Below are positions 40,706 through 49,800 of a DNA stretch of 64,000 nt, in pieces; positions within the stretch are counted from its first letter, which is position 1, and each line of letters starts with the position of its first letter. A program made the position numbers and the translations under genes. The DNA is from Pseudomonas urmiensis (GTDB taxonomy: Bacteria; Pseudomonadota; Gammaproteobacteria; Pseudomonadales; Pseudomonadaceae). Location of the stretch: the NCBI RefSeq assembly GCF_014268815.2, contig NZ_JABWRE020000001.1:2733001-2797000 (forward strand). Direction: 5' to 3'. The notes beneath the pieces were generated by a model. The model was given only the letters and a program-made list of their open reading frames with translations. It did no database searches and was not told the DNA's origin.

Positions 40706-41025
40706 TATTAGACGCGTCCTCTACTTCACTCTGACAACTCACCGCCGCGTCATTTAATTAGCGACGCCAGGCGTTCTATCGAAAAACCAACGCACAGTAA
40801 CAGCAGATAAAAAACCCTGGCAAGCAACGACAAAAAAACATATTCCCTTACATATTGATAACAGCCACAGCGTAAATGGGCGAGTAGCATCAAACGCTAT
40901 TTAACTGCCAGCCCATACAAAAAGTAAGAAACTTCCTACAAGTTACCCAGCAATGTAAAACCCTAGTTCCATTATGCATACCCATTGAACTTGCCATTTA
41001 TCAAGCCGCCGCAACGAGCACGCCC
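40706..41025. promoter_or_regulatory. AT-rich divergent promoter region of the T6SS module
   Basis: This 320-bp stretch between tssM and tssF is much more AT-rich than its surroundings, with runs such as CAGCAGATAAAAAACC and GACAAAAAAACATATTCCC. It holds no ORF. It must contain both outward promoters; AT-rich DNA of this kind is a typical target of H-NS-like silencers (MvaT family). I see no sigma-54 motif with confidence. tssF has no strong ribosome site at its ATG. Confidence 0.5.
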
Positions 41026-42798
41026 ATGACTTTCAAAAGCGACTATCAATCCGAGCTGGCTTTTCTTCGAGCGCTGGCGCATGACTTCGCTCAGGACGAC
41101 CCCAGGCTCGCCCAGTTTCTGGATAACGAATCAGGCGATGAAAGCATCGAGCGGCTCTTCGAAGGCTTCGCGTTCCTGACCACCCAGTTGCGGCGCAAGC
41201 TCGATGACGACCTGCCAGAAACCACCCACCCACTGCTGCAGGTGCTCTGGCCCAATTACCTGCGGCCCGTGCCTAGCCTGACCTTGGTGCGATTCGAACC
41301 TATCGCCAAGGCCATCAGCGAACGTCAACCCATCGCCAAGGGCACTCGATTGTTCTCATCCCAGGTTGAGGGCGTGTCATGTGAGTTTCGCACCTGCACG
41401 CAAGTGGCGATCCACCCCCTGCAACTAACAGCCGTCACTACCGAACACCGGCCTGACAGTTCAATCCTGCGCATCGAGTTGCAATCACTGACTGAGCTGG
41501 CGCTCAAGCATTCAGGCTGCGACAACTTCAGCGTGCAACTGATCGGTGAGCCGATCGCTGCACAAACGCTCTATCTTTGGCTTAGTCAGCACCTACGGCG
41601 CATCAGTATCGTCATCAATGACAAGATCCTCAGCCTGCCGCCGAACATCATCGACTTCCCAGGCTTTACGCCAGAGGAGGCACTATTACCCAGCCCTCGG
41701 GCAGAGCTGGATGGCTATCGCCTACTGCAGGAGTACTTTCATTTCCCGCAGCGCTTCTGGGCATTCAGATTAAATGAGCTGGCTGCCTATCTACCGGATT
41801 ACCCAACTGAGCAGGTCAGTTTCCAATTTACATTCCATAAACCCTTACCCGCAGGCTGTGATCTGCGCCTAGAAGATCTGGCCCTGTACTGCACACCCGC
41901 GATCAATCAATTCCAACATACCGTCGACGCCACCCCCCTCGACGGCCAGGACAGCTCGATGCTGTTGCAGCCGCCCGGGGTAAACCAGACCCCAGGCGAG
42001 GTATTTTGCGTCGACCGGGTTAGCGCATGCCGCTACGAAAATGACCAGGGCCAAACGAAAAAACAGTGGCTGTACGATCTACAGCCATTCGAAAGCCTCG
42101 ACCACCCCGCGGCACTGGCTGAGGAGGAGGCCCGCCCCTACTACCAGGAAGTCGTCGAGCTCATCCCGAGCAAGGATCAAAGCCAGCGAATCCTGCGCTT
42201 GCTCCAGCGTGACGGCAAAGCCTGGCGCGGCAACCGCGAAGTCCTCAGTATTGAAATGACCTGCACCCACGGCCAGCTGCCCAGCCAGCTGGGCATCGGT
42301 GAGATCGATCGCCCCAGCCAATCCACCCCGGCTTTTGCCAACTTCAGCAATATCACCCGCCCGACCCAAAGCCTGCCGCCGCTCCTGGATGGCCAGCTGC
42401 ACTGGCAATTACTGTCGAACCTGTCGCTCAACAGCCTGTCGCTGAACTGCGCCGAAGGCTTGCGCGCAGTGCTGGCCAGCTACGACTTTGCCGGCCTCAC
42501 CGACCTGCCCAAACAGCGCGCCACCCGCGCCCGCCTGCAAGCCATCGAACAGGCCGACACGCGGCCGCTGGACTGGCTGTTCAAAGGTGTACCCGTGCGC
42601 GGCCTGAACACCACGCTGCGCGTCGATCCAAGCCCGTTCGACAGCGACGGCGAGCTGTACCTGTTCGGCAGCGTGCTGTCGTACTTCTTCACGCTTTACG
42701 CCAGCCCACAGTCGTTCCACAAGCTGGACATCATTAACACCCGTAGCAATGAGCACTACAGCTGGCCGGCCCGTGTTGGCCGACAAGTCACGCTCTGA
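41026..42798 (+). CDS. tssF: Type VI secretion baseplate protein TssF
   Basis: A 590-aa VasA/ImpG protein, the baseplate wedge component that normally acts with TssG and TssK. The N-terminus YQSELAFLRALAHDFAQDDP, LLQVLWPNYLRPVPSLTLVR and the C-terminal FGSVLSYFFTLYASPQSFHK are family landmarks. Its usual immediate partner tssG is absent; tssL follows after 14 bp instead. GC content dips within the gene relative to the backbone. Confidence 0.93.
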   Translation: MTFKSDYQSELAFLRALAHDFAQDDPRLAQFLDNESGDESIERLFEGFAFLTTQLRRKLDDDLPETTHPLLQVLWPNYLRPVPSLTLVRFEPIAKAISERQPIAKGTRLFSSQVEGVSCEFRTCTQVAIHPLQLTAVTTEHRPDSSILRIELQSLTELALKHSGCDNFSVQLIGEPIAAQTLYLWLSQHLRRISIVINDKILSLPPNIIDFPGFTPEEALLPSPRAELDGYRLLQEYFHFPQRFWAFRLNELAAYLPDYPTEQVSFQFTFHKPLPAGCDLRLEDLALYCTPAINQFQHTVDATPLDGQDSSMLLQPPGVNQTPGEVFCVDRVSACRYENDQGQTKKQWLYDLQPFESLDHPAALAEEEARPYYQEVVELIPSKDQSQRILRLLQRDGKAWRGNREVLSIEMTCTHGQLPSQLGIGEIDRPSQSTPAFANFSNITRPTQSLPPLLDGQLHWQLLSNLSLNSLSLNCAEGLRAVLASYDFAGLTDLPKQRATRARLQAIEQADTRPLDWLFKGVPVRGLNTTLRVDPSPFDSDGELYLFGSVLSYFFTLYASPQSFHKLDIINTRSNEHYSWPARVGRQVTL

Positions 42799-42812
42799 AA
42801 AGGAGGCAACTG

Positions 42813-43619
42813 ATGCAATCTCCACCGGCAGCGCCGAGCAACCGCTTCGAACACATCGAGCAGGCGAACACCGGCTGGCACGGCGGCCGACGCGCTCGCA
42901 GCCACGTCATCGACCGCATCGATTTCGAGCTGCGCGGCAGCAGCTACAACCCGCTGACCGATGCCAGCATGCCCCTGCTTGGGCTGGTGATACGGCTGCG
43001 CCACAGCCATAGCTTCGACGACATCGCCCAGTTGCATGGCGACGTCAAGCTTCAGATAACCGCCATCCTGCAAGAGCTTGGCCAGCTCCACTATGACCCA
43101 ACCACCCTCTCGGCCTTCAGCTATTGCCTGTGCGTATTCGTCGATGAGGCGGTCCTGACCACCCCGTGGGGCCAGCAGTCGGTCTGGGGCAGTGATCCGA
43201 TGCTCAGCTGCCTGCACAACGAAACCTGGGGTGGCGCCAAGTTCTTTGCCTTGCTCGACCGCATGCTGCTCGAGCCGAGCAAGTACGCCGATGTCCTGCT
43301 GTTCATGTACCTCTGTCTGTGCCTTGGCTACAAGGGCCAGTACGCCATCCAGGCCGATGGCAGCAACACCCTGCAAGCCTTGATCAGCCGCCTGCAGCAC
43401 ACCCTGCGAGCGCTGCGCGGACCGCTGCCTGAACAGCTGACCAAGCCGCTGGACAACCTCGCCCCACGCCATTACCGCATGAACCGGCAATGGCCCTGGT
43501 GGACACCTTGGGTGGTGCTCTGCGGCGTCTGCACGGCGGTGTACGGGGTGTTGTCCTGGCGGTTGCAGCGCAGCACCCAAGAAGTCTTGCAGGCCTTGAG
43601 TGACATCCTGGTCCGATAA
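42813..43619 (+). CDS. tssL: Type VI secretion protein TssL (DotU)
   Basis: A 268-aa DotU-family protein. The cytosolic domain has FSYCLCVFVDEAVLTTPWGQ and ETWGGAKFFALLDRMLLEP, the family core. One C-terminal membrane helix (WPWWTPWVVLCGVCTAVYGV) anchors it, and there is no peptidoglycan-binding extension. It binds TssM to form the membrane complex. AAGGAGG lies six bases before the ATG. Confidence 0.93.
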   Translation: MQSPPAAPSNRFEHIEQANTGWHGGRRARSHVIDRIDFELRGSSYNPLTDASMPLLGLVIRLRHSHSFDDIAQLHGDVKLQITAILQELGQLHYDPTTLSAFSYCLCVFVDEAVLTTPWGQQSVWGSDPMLSCLHNETWGGAKFFALLDRMLLEPSKYADVLLFMYLCLCLGYKGQYAIQADGSNTLQALISRLQHTLRALRGPLPEQLTKPLDNLAPRHYRMNRQWPWWTPWVVLCGVCTAVYGVLSWRLQRSTQEVLQALSDILVR

Positions 43620-43648
43620 CCCCACTTCACTGCGTAGGAGAGTGCCCC

Positions 43649-43912
43649 ATGAAAGCGATAGTGCGCCTGGGCGACAAGACCGATCACGGCGGCAGCGTGA
43701 TCGAATCGATCCCCCACACCCATCTCAATGGCCGGCCAATGGCGGGCAAAGGCAACCTGGTGGCCTGCCCCTTGTGCAAGGGCAGCTTTCCCATCATCGA
43801 AGGTAGCCCCACCTATTCGGTCAATGGCACGCCGGTCGCCCTGGACGGCATGAAAACCGCCTGCGGCGCCTCGCTAATCGCCAGCAACAGCCAGGCCAGC
43901 GTGCACCGCTAG
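43649..43912 (+). CDS. PAAR-domain spike protein
   Basis: An 87-aa protein consisting of a single PAAR domain, the zinc-bound cone at the tip of the VgrG spike. The domain starts MKAIVRLGDKTDHGGSVIES and has candidate zinc ligands in THLNGRP, CPLC and MKTACGA. TAGGAGA lies seven bases before the ATG. It may provide the tip missing from the PAAR-less Rhs protein encoded downstream. Confidence 0.9.
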   Translation: MKAIVRLGDKTDHGGSVIESIPHTHLNGRPMAGKGNLVACPLCKGSFPIIEGSPTYSVNGTPVALDGMKTACGASLIASNSQASVHR

Positions 43913-44078
43913 TCGCGGCAGCGGTCGCGATAGCCGCATTTAGAGAAATTTCCCACGCTCGCATCAGACCGGTCTGCTTTTGACCGAGAAGCGCTTCCTT
44001 GCACCATCGAGCCCAAACGGATGCCCTGCCCCTGCGGGGTTCATCCTGGCCCATGGATCGGCGATGCAGGAAGCCCGA

Positions 44079-46832
44079 ATGCCCACACAGCAGGATGTGC
44101 GCTTTACCTTCAGTTGCGCGAACGACATCGCCTTCGATGTCGTCAGCTTCACGCTTAGCGAAGCGATCTCCGAGTGCTTTTCGTTGCAGATCGAACTGGT
44201 CAGCGACGACCCCGATATCGATTTTGCGCAACTGCTCGACCTGCCCGCCTGCCTGACCGTGTGGAGCCACGGCGAAGCAGTGCGCCATGTGCACGGCATC
44301 ATCAGCCGCTTCGAGCAAGGCAGCAGCGGTCAGCGGCGCACCCGCTACAGCGCCGAAGTCGTTCCGCAACTGGCCCGCGCCCAGCTGCGCTCGGACTGGC
44401 AAGTGTTCCAGCACCGCAGCGTGACGCAGATCCTCGATGAGCAATTGCAGTCGCGCTACCGGCTCAGTGCCGAGCAACGCCTGACCTGCCCCCATCAACC
44501 GCGCGAGTACTGCGTCCAAGTGGGCGAGCTGGACCTGGACTTCTACCAACGCCTGGCCGCCGAAGAAGGCCTGCTGTCGGTCTTCCGGCACAGTGCCAGC
44601 GCGCATGCATTGATCTACACCGACCGAATCATGACCCTCGGCGCTATCGAAGGCGCGCCAGTGCTCTATCAGCCTAACCCCGGCGGCGACCAGCCGCAGC
44701 CGGCACTGCGCCGCTTCAGCTACCGCGAGCAGCTGCGCAGCAGCAGCCAGACCCAGCGCGACTACAGCTTCAAACACCCCCGCTACGACCAGCAGCACAG
44801 CGTCCAGGCCCAAGGCCTCGAACACCAGCACCCACGCTATGAACGCTATGACGCACCCGGGCGCTACAAGCGTGATGAAGCCGGCCTGCCCTTCACCCAG
44901 ACCCGCCTCAAGGCGCTGCGCCGTGATGCGCGCACAGCCACGGTCATGGGCGACGATGCGCGGATTGTCCCCGGCCTTGCCTTCACCCTCACCGGCCACC
45001 CACGCGAGAGCCTGAACAGTGGCTGGCGCGCGGTGAGCATGCGGCATGAAGGCGTGCAACACACCAGCCTGGAGGAAGAAGCGGCAGGTGCCGAAGTCGG
45101 CACCCGCTACAGCTTCACCGCTGAGCTGATCCCCGACAGCGTCGACTGGAAAGCGCCGCTGCTGGCCAAGCCGCGCATCGACGGGCCACAGATCGCCCAT
45201 GTGGTTGGCCCGAGCAACGAGGAGATCTTCTGCGACGAGCACGGTCGGGTGCGCTTGCAGTTTCCGTGGGACCGCCAAGGTCGCGAGGATGGCCATAGTT
45301 CCTGTTGGGTGCGGGTGGCTCAGCAGTGGGCTGGCGCCGGTTGGGGCCATATGGCGATTCCACGGGTGGGCCAGGAAGTGGTGGTGGCCTTTCTCGATGG
45401 CGATGGCGACCAGCCGCTGGTGATTGGCCGTAGCTACCATGCGGTCAACCGGCCGCCGTACAAGTTGCCCGATTTCAAGGCGCTGAGCCCGATCCGCAGC
45501 AAGGAGCACAAAGGCCAACGCCACAACGAGCTGCGCCTGGACGATACCGAAGGGCAAATCAGTGCCACGCTGATGAGCGACCACCAGGCCTCGGCCCTGC
45601 ACCTGGGCTATCTGACCCACCCTCGCCCCCTGGGCGGTCAACCACGCGGCGAAGGTTTCGAGCTACGCAGCGATGGCCACGGCGTGGTACGCGCCGGCGC
45701 CGGATTGCTATTGACCACCGAGCCCCGGCGCAACGCCTGCGAGCACCAGACCGACCTGGCCGAAACCGCCGAACGCCTGGGCGTTGCCCAGCAGTACCAC
45801 GAAACGTTCTACGCCCTCGCACGTGATCACCTGGCCCAAGAGGCAGGCGATCAGGATGACGTCGCCAAGGCCCTGCACGACCAGCATCAGGCCATCAACG
45901 GCAGTGGTGCCCGCACCGAACTGGACACCCCGCAACTGGTCATGGCCAGCCCGGCCGGCATCGCCACCTCAACGCCTGGGTCCACCCACATTGCCAGCGG
46001 CGAACACCTGGCCTTGAGCAGTGGCGGCCACACCAGCCTGGCCATCGGCAAGCGCCTGTTGGTCAGTGCCAGCCGGGGCATGCGCAGCTTCGTGCAGAGC
46101 CTTGGTTGGCGCCTGGTCGCCGCCTCCGGCGACATCGATATCCGCGCCTTGAAAGACAACATCAACCTGCTGGCCAAGCTCAAGGTCAGCGTCACGGCCG
46201 AGCGCATCACCCTCAGTGCCAAGGAAGAGCTGGTGATCCAGGCCGCCGGCAGCAGCACCACCTACAACGCTGGCGGCATCAGCCACGCCACCAATGGGGT
46301 GTATAGCGCCCATGCCAGCGACTTCGTGTACCAGGGCGCGAAGAGTGAGGCGGCGGCGTTTCCTGAGGAGCTCACGACGGGCAAAGGGAATTTGCAGTTG
46401 TTTCAACGCTACGCCAACACGCACAGTTTCGAGGGCAGCACATACCGGGTCGAGGATGCGCTGGGCAAGGTATTCAAAGGCTCGCTCGACAACAAAGGGC
46501 ATGCACAAATCGACGGTGTGGCACCAGGCCCTGCGAGCGTACTGTTTGGGCTAGACCAAACCGATGTGTGGACGACGCCAGGCTTTGTTGACGAACTCAA
46601 TCGCCCTGCTCTGGCTGACCAGCTGCCGGTGGAAACGCCTAGGCTTGCTCAGCCCCTCATCAATGAAGTCGTGTCGATCAGCAAGGTTGCTGCGCTCACA
46701 ACCACACCGAGCTTTGCCACAGCAGCACTGAGCAACGCAGTGCCATTGGCAGCAAAAACACGCCCCTCCACCACTAACACGGTACTCGGCCTTCTCCCAG
46801 CCGCCCGCTCGGCCACGGAGCACAGCCGATGA
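44079..46832 (+). CDS. vgrG: VgrG/TssI spike protein with C-terminal extension
   Basis: A 917-aa VgrG. Residues about 1-380 form the gp27-like part (FTLSEAISECFSLQIELVSD; QYEFHRSVTQIL-like VFQHRSVTQILDEQL). The gp5 OB-fold is near residue 395 (QFPWDRQGREDGHSSCWVRV). A DUF2345-type needle spans about 600-760. After about residue 770 comes a transthyretin-like module (YRVEDALGKVFKGSLDNKGH) and a low-complexity tail; such extensions load specific effectors. The start at 44079 has AGGA eight bases upstream. It overlaps the rhs start by 4 bp. Confidence 0.93.
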   Translation: MPTQQDVRFTFSCANDIAFDVVSFTLSEAISECFSLQIELVSDDPDIDFAQLLDLPACLTVWSHGEAVRHVHGIISRFEQGSSGQRRTRYSAEVVPQLARAQLRSDWQVFQHRSVTQILDEQLQSRYRLSAEQRLTCPHQPREYCVQVGELDLDFYQRLAAEEGLLSVFRHSASAHALIYTDRIMTLGAIEGAPVLYQPNPGGDQPQPALRRFSYREQLRSSSQTQRDYSFKHPRYDQQHSVQAQGLEHQHPRYERYDAPGRYKRDEAGLPFTQTRLKALRRDARTATVMGDDARIVPGLAFTLTGHPRESLNSGWRAVSMRHEGVQHTSLEEEAAGAEVGTRYSFTAELIPDSVDWKAPLLAKPRIDGPQIAHVVGPSNEEIFCDEHGRVRLQFPWDRQGREDGHSSCWVRVAQQWAGAGWGHMAIPRVGQEVVVAFLDGDGDQPLVIGRSYHAVNRPPYKLPDFKALSPIRSKEHKGQRHNELRLDDTEGQISATLMSDHQASALHLGYLTHPRPLGGQPRGEGFELRSDGHGVVRAGAGLLLTTEPRRNACEHQTDLAETAERLGVAQQYHETFYALARDHLAQEAGDQDDVAKALHDQHQAINGSGARTELDTPQLVMASPAGIATSTPGSTHIASGEHLALSSGGHTSLAIGKRLLVSASRGMRSFVQSLGWRLVAASGDIDIRALKDNINLLAKLKVSVTAERITLSAKEELVIQAAGSSTTYNAGGISHATNGVYSAHASDFVYQGAKSEAAAFPEELTTGKGNLQLFQRYANTHSFEGSTYRVEDALGKVFKGSLDNKGHAQIDGVAPGPASVLFGLDQTDVWTTPGFVDELNRPALADQLPVETPRLAQPLINEVVSISKVAALTTTPSFATAALSNAVPLAAKTRPSTTNTVLGLLPAARSATEHSR

Positions 46833-49800
46833 GCGCCGCCCCTTCAACTCACCGCGAAGTGGCGCTGGTCCCGGCCAACACCCTGCACCAGAGCGACGTC
46901 GACTTCAGCATGAAGAAGCTCGACCAGTGGCTGCTGCGCATGACCAACGACACCGTCGGCTGGAACACCATCCACACCGTTGGCTCGGTCTTGCCAGGTG
47001 TTGGCGGCGTCTTTGCCGCTATCGATGCCATCGCAGACCTGATTACCCTGATCGATGGCAATCAGGATGACGTCGTTACCTGGATCAGCTTTGGCATCAA
47101 CGTCTTCGGCATCATGTCCTTCCCCGGCGTCGGCGCCGCCCGGGCGGCAATCCGCCCGACCCTGCACATGCTGCGCAGCCACAGCAAAGCCACCCTTGGC
47201 AATGCCTTGCTGACCGCGCTGGAAAGCAACCTCAACGCGCTCGCCCCCGGCGCCATTGAAGACTTTGCCACCGCGCTGCAACAGGGCCTTGCCAGCCTGC
47301 TGAGCCAGATCGCCGACAAGATCAAGCAAACCTGCCTCAGCTTCGCCAGCATGATCCGCTCGGTGGCGAGCCCGGAAGGCCAGCGCAAGATCGCGGAAAC
47401 GGTCAAGAGCGGGAAAAAGTTCGTCGCCTCCACCGGCATTTTGGGCATGGCCATTTCCCTGCTGATCGACGACCCGCGCATGTCCGATGCGACCGTGCGC
47501 AAACTGCTGGAAGTGGCCGATACCGCGCAAACCATCGGCGCCAACGCCCACCGGAAAATCAACGCCCTGGCCGACCCGAGCAACACCCAGAGCATTGGCT
47601 ACCTGGTCAGCATGCTGCTGACCGCCCTGGCCAATCGCAAAGGGCGCAAGGCCCAGGCGCAGAACATCGCCCCGCACGGCACCAGCCAGGCCACTGCGGT
47701 GAGTGGCCAGGGCCAGCTGGTCGCCCGCTCCAGCGAAGCCCCGGCCAAAGCCGATCCGTCCGCCAAGAAGGATGGCTGCCCCTCGACCTGCCGCAGCATC
47801 AGCTTCGCCCGTGGCAGCGAAACCCTCACCCACACCGATTTCAGTTTGCCCGGCTGCTTTGCGCTGCAGTGGTCACGCACCTACCGCTCCAGCCTGGCGG
47901 CGCTCGACCGTGGCGTGTTCGGCGCCCGCTGGATCACGCCGTTCTCGACCTGCCTCGATGTGCTCAAGCAGGGCGTGCTCTACCACGCCGCGGACGGTCG
48001 CAGCCACGCCTACCCGCTGCCGAAAATCGGCAAGCACCATTACGACGCCATCGAAGGCCTGGTGCTGATTCGCACCCAAGAGACGCAACTGGTCATCGCC
48101 CGCGGCTATGCCAGCCAGGAAAGCTACCAGCGCCAGGGCGAGCGCTTCGTGCTGCAGAGCATCCGCCAACGCGGCGGCGCGCGTATCGACCTGCACTATG
48201 AGCACCATCACCAGGGCACCCCGGTGCTGTCGGACCTAGTGACCTACCAGAACGAGGTGCAGCACCAGCACCTGGCCACCGCGCTCGACGAACACGGTCG
48301 GATCAGTGCGCTGTGGCAGGTGCGCAACGGCCAGCCACACCGCCAGCTGGCCGCCTATCGCTACGACGAACACGGCGACCTGCTGCAGGCCGACGATGAG
48401 CACCAGGCCAGCTGGAGCTACCAGTACCAAGATCACCTGATCACCCGTTACAGCGACCGCAGCGGGCGCGGCATCAACCTGCAATGGCAAGGCACCGGGC
48501 CTGACGCCAAGGCGGTGCGCGAGTGGGCCGACGATGGCAGCTTCGATACCCGCCTGGCGTGGGATGCCGATGTTCGCCTGACCTGCGTCACCGACGCCCA
48601 CGGCCAGGTCACCAAGCACTACTACGACGGCCTGGGCTTTACCTACCGGGTGATTCATCCCGATGGCAGCGAAGAGTGGTTGCTGCGCGACACCGCCAAG
48701 AACATCACCCAGCACCTGCACGCCGATGGCAGCACCGAGCGCTTCGCCTACGACGAGCGCGGCAACCTGCTGCAACATACCCGCGCCGACGGCAGTTGCG
48801 TGCACTACGCCTACGACGACCACGACCAGCTGCTCAAGACCCGCGACGCCGAAGGCGGCCTGTGGCGGCGGGACTACGACCAGCGCGGCAACCTCATCGA
48901 AACCATCGACCCGCTGGAAAACACCACCCAGTACCGCTACAACAGCGACAACCTGCCCATCGCCGTAATCGATGCCAATGGCAACGAGAAGACCCTCGCC
49001 TACACCGCCGACGGCCTGCTCAGCCAGTACACCGACTGCTCCGGCCACACCCGCCACTGGCACTACGACCCCTGCGGCCAGCTGATCCGCTACACCGACG
49101 CCCTCGGCCAAGTCACCGAGTACGCCTACGAAGCCGGCCAACTGGCCCGCCTCACCCACCCCGACCACAGCCACGAGCAGTTCGAGCGCGACGCCGAAGG
49201 CCGCTTGCTCAGCCATACCGACGCGCTGCAGCGGCGCACCTGCTGGGCCTACAACGTCGCCGGCCTGATCGCCACACGCACCGACGCCCAGGGGCACACC
49301 CTCGACTACCGCTGGGACCGCCTCGGCCGCCTGCTCGAGCTGCGCAACGAAAACCACAGCAGCGCCCGCTTCAGCTACGACAGCATGGGCCGCCTGCTGA
49401 GCGAGACCGGCTTCGACGGTAAACGCCGCAGCTACCATTACCACGCCGAAAGCGGCGTGCTCGCCCAGCAGCTGGACGAAGACCGGATCATCGAGTTCGC
49501 CTTCGACCCGCTCGGCCGCCTCAGCCAACGCCACGCCGGCCACCGCCATGGCCAGCACTGGCAAAGCGAAGCCTTCCACTACGACGGCAACGGCCAGCTG
49601 CTCATGGCCGAGAACAGCCAGAGCAAGCTGCAGTGGTTCTACGACCGGGCCGGCAACCTCAGCCGCGAGCACCAGTACTACCGCTTTCTCGACACCCCCA
49701 GCGTGGCCATCTGGCAGCACGAGTACGACGCCCTCAACCAACGCTGTGCCACCACCCGCCCGGATGGCCACCGGGTCAGCTGGCTGACCTACGGCAGCGG

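Noticed and set aside
43821..45641. A 606-codon open frame on the minus strand opposite vgrG.
   Set aside because: Shadow of vgrG; composition is Ala/Gln/Val-rich without motifs.
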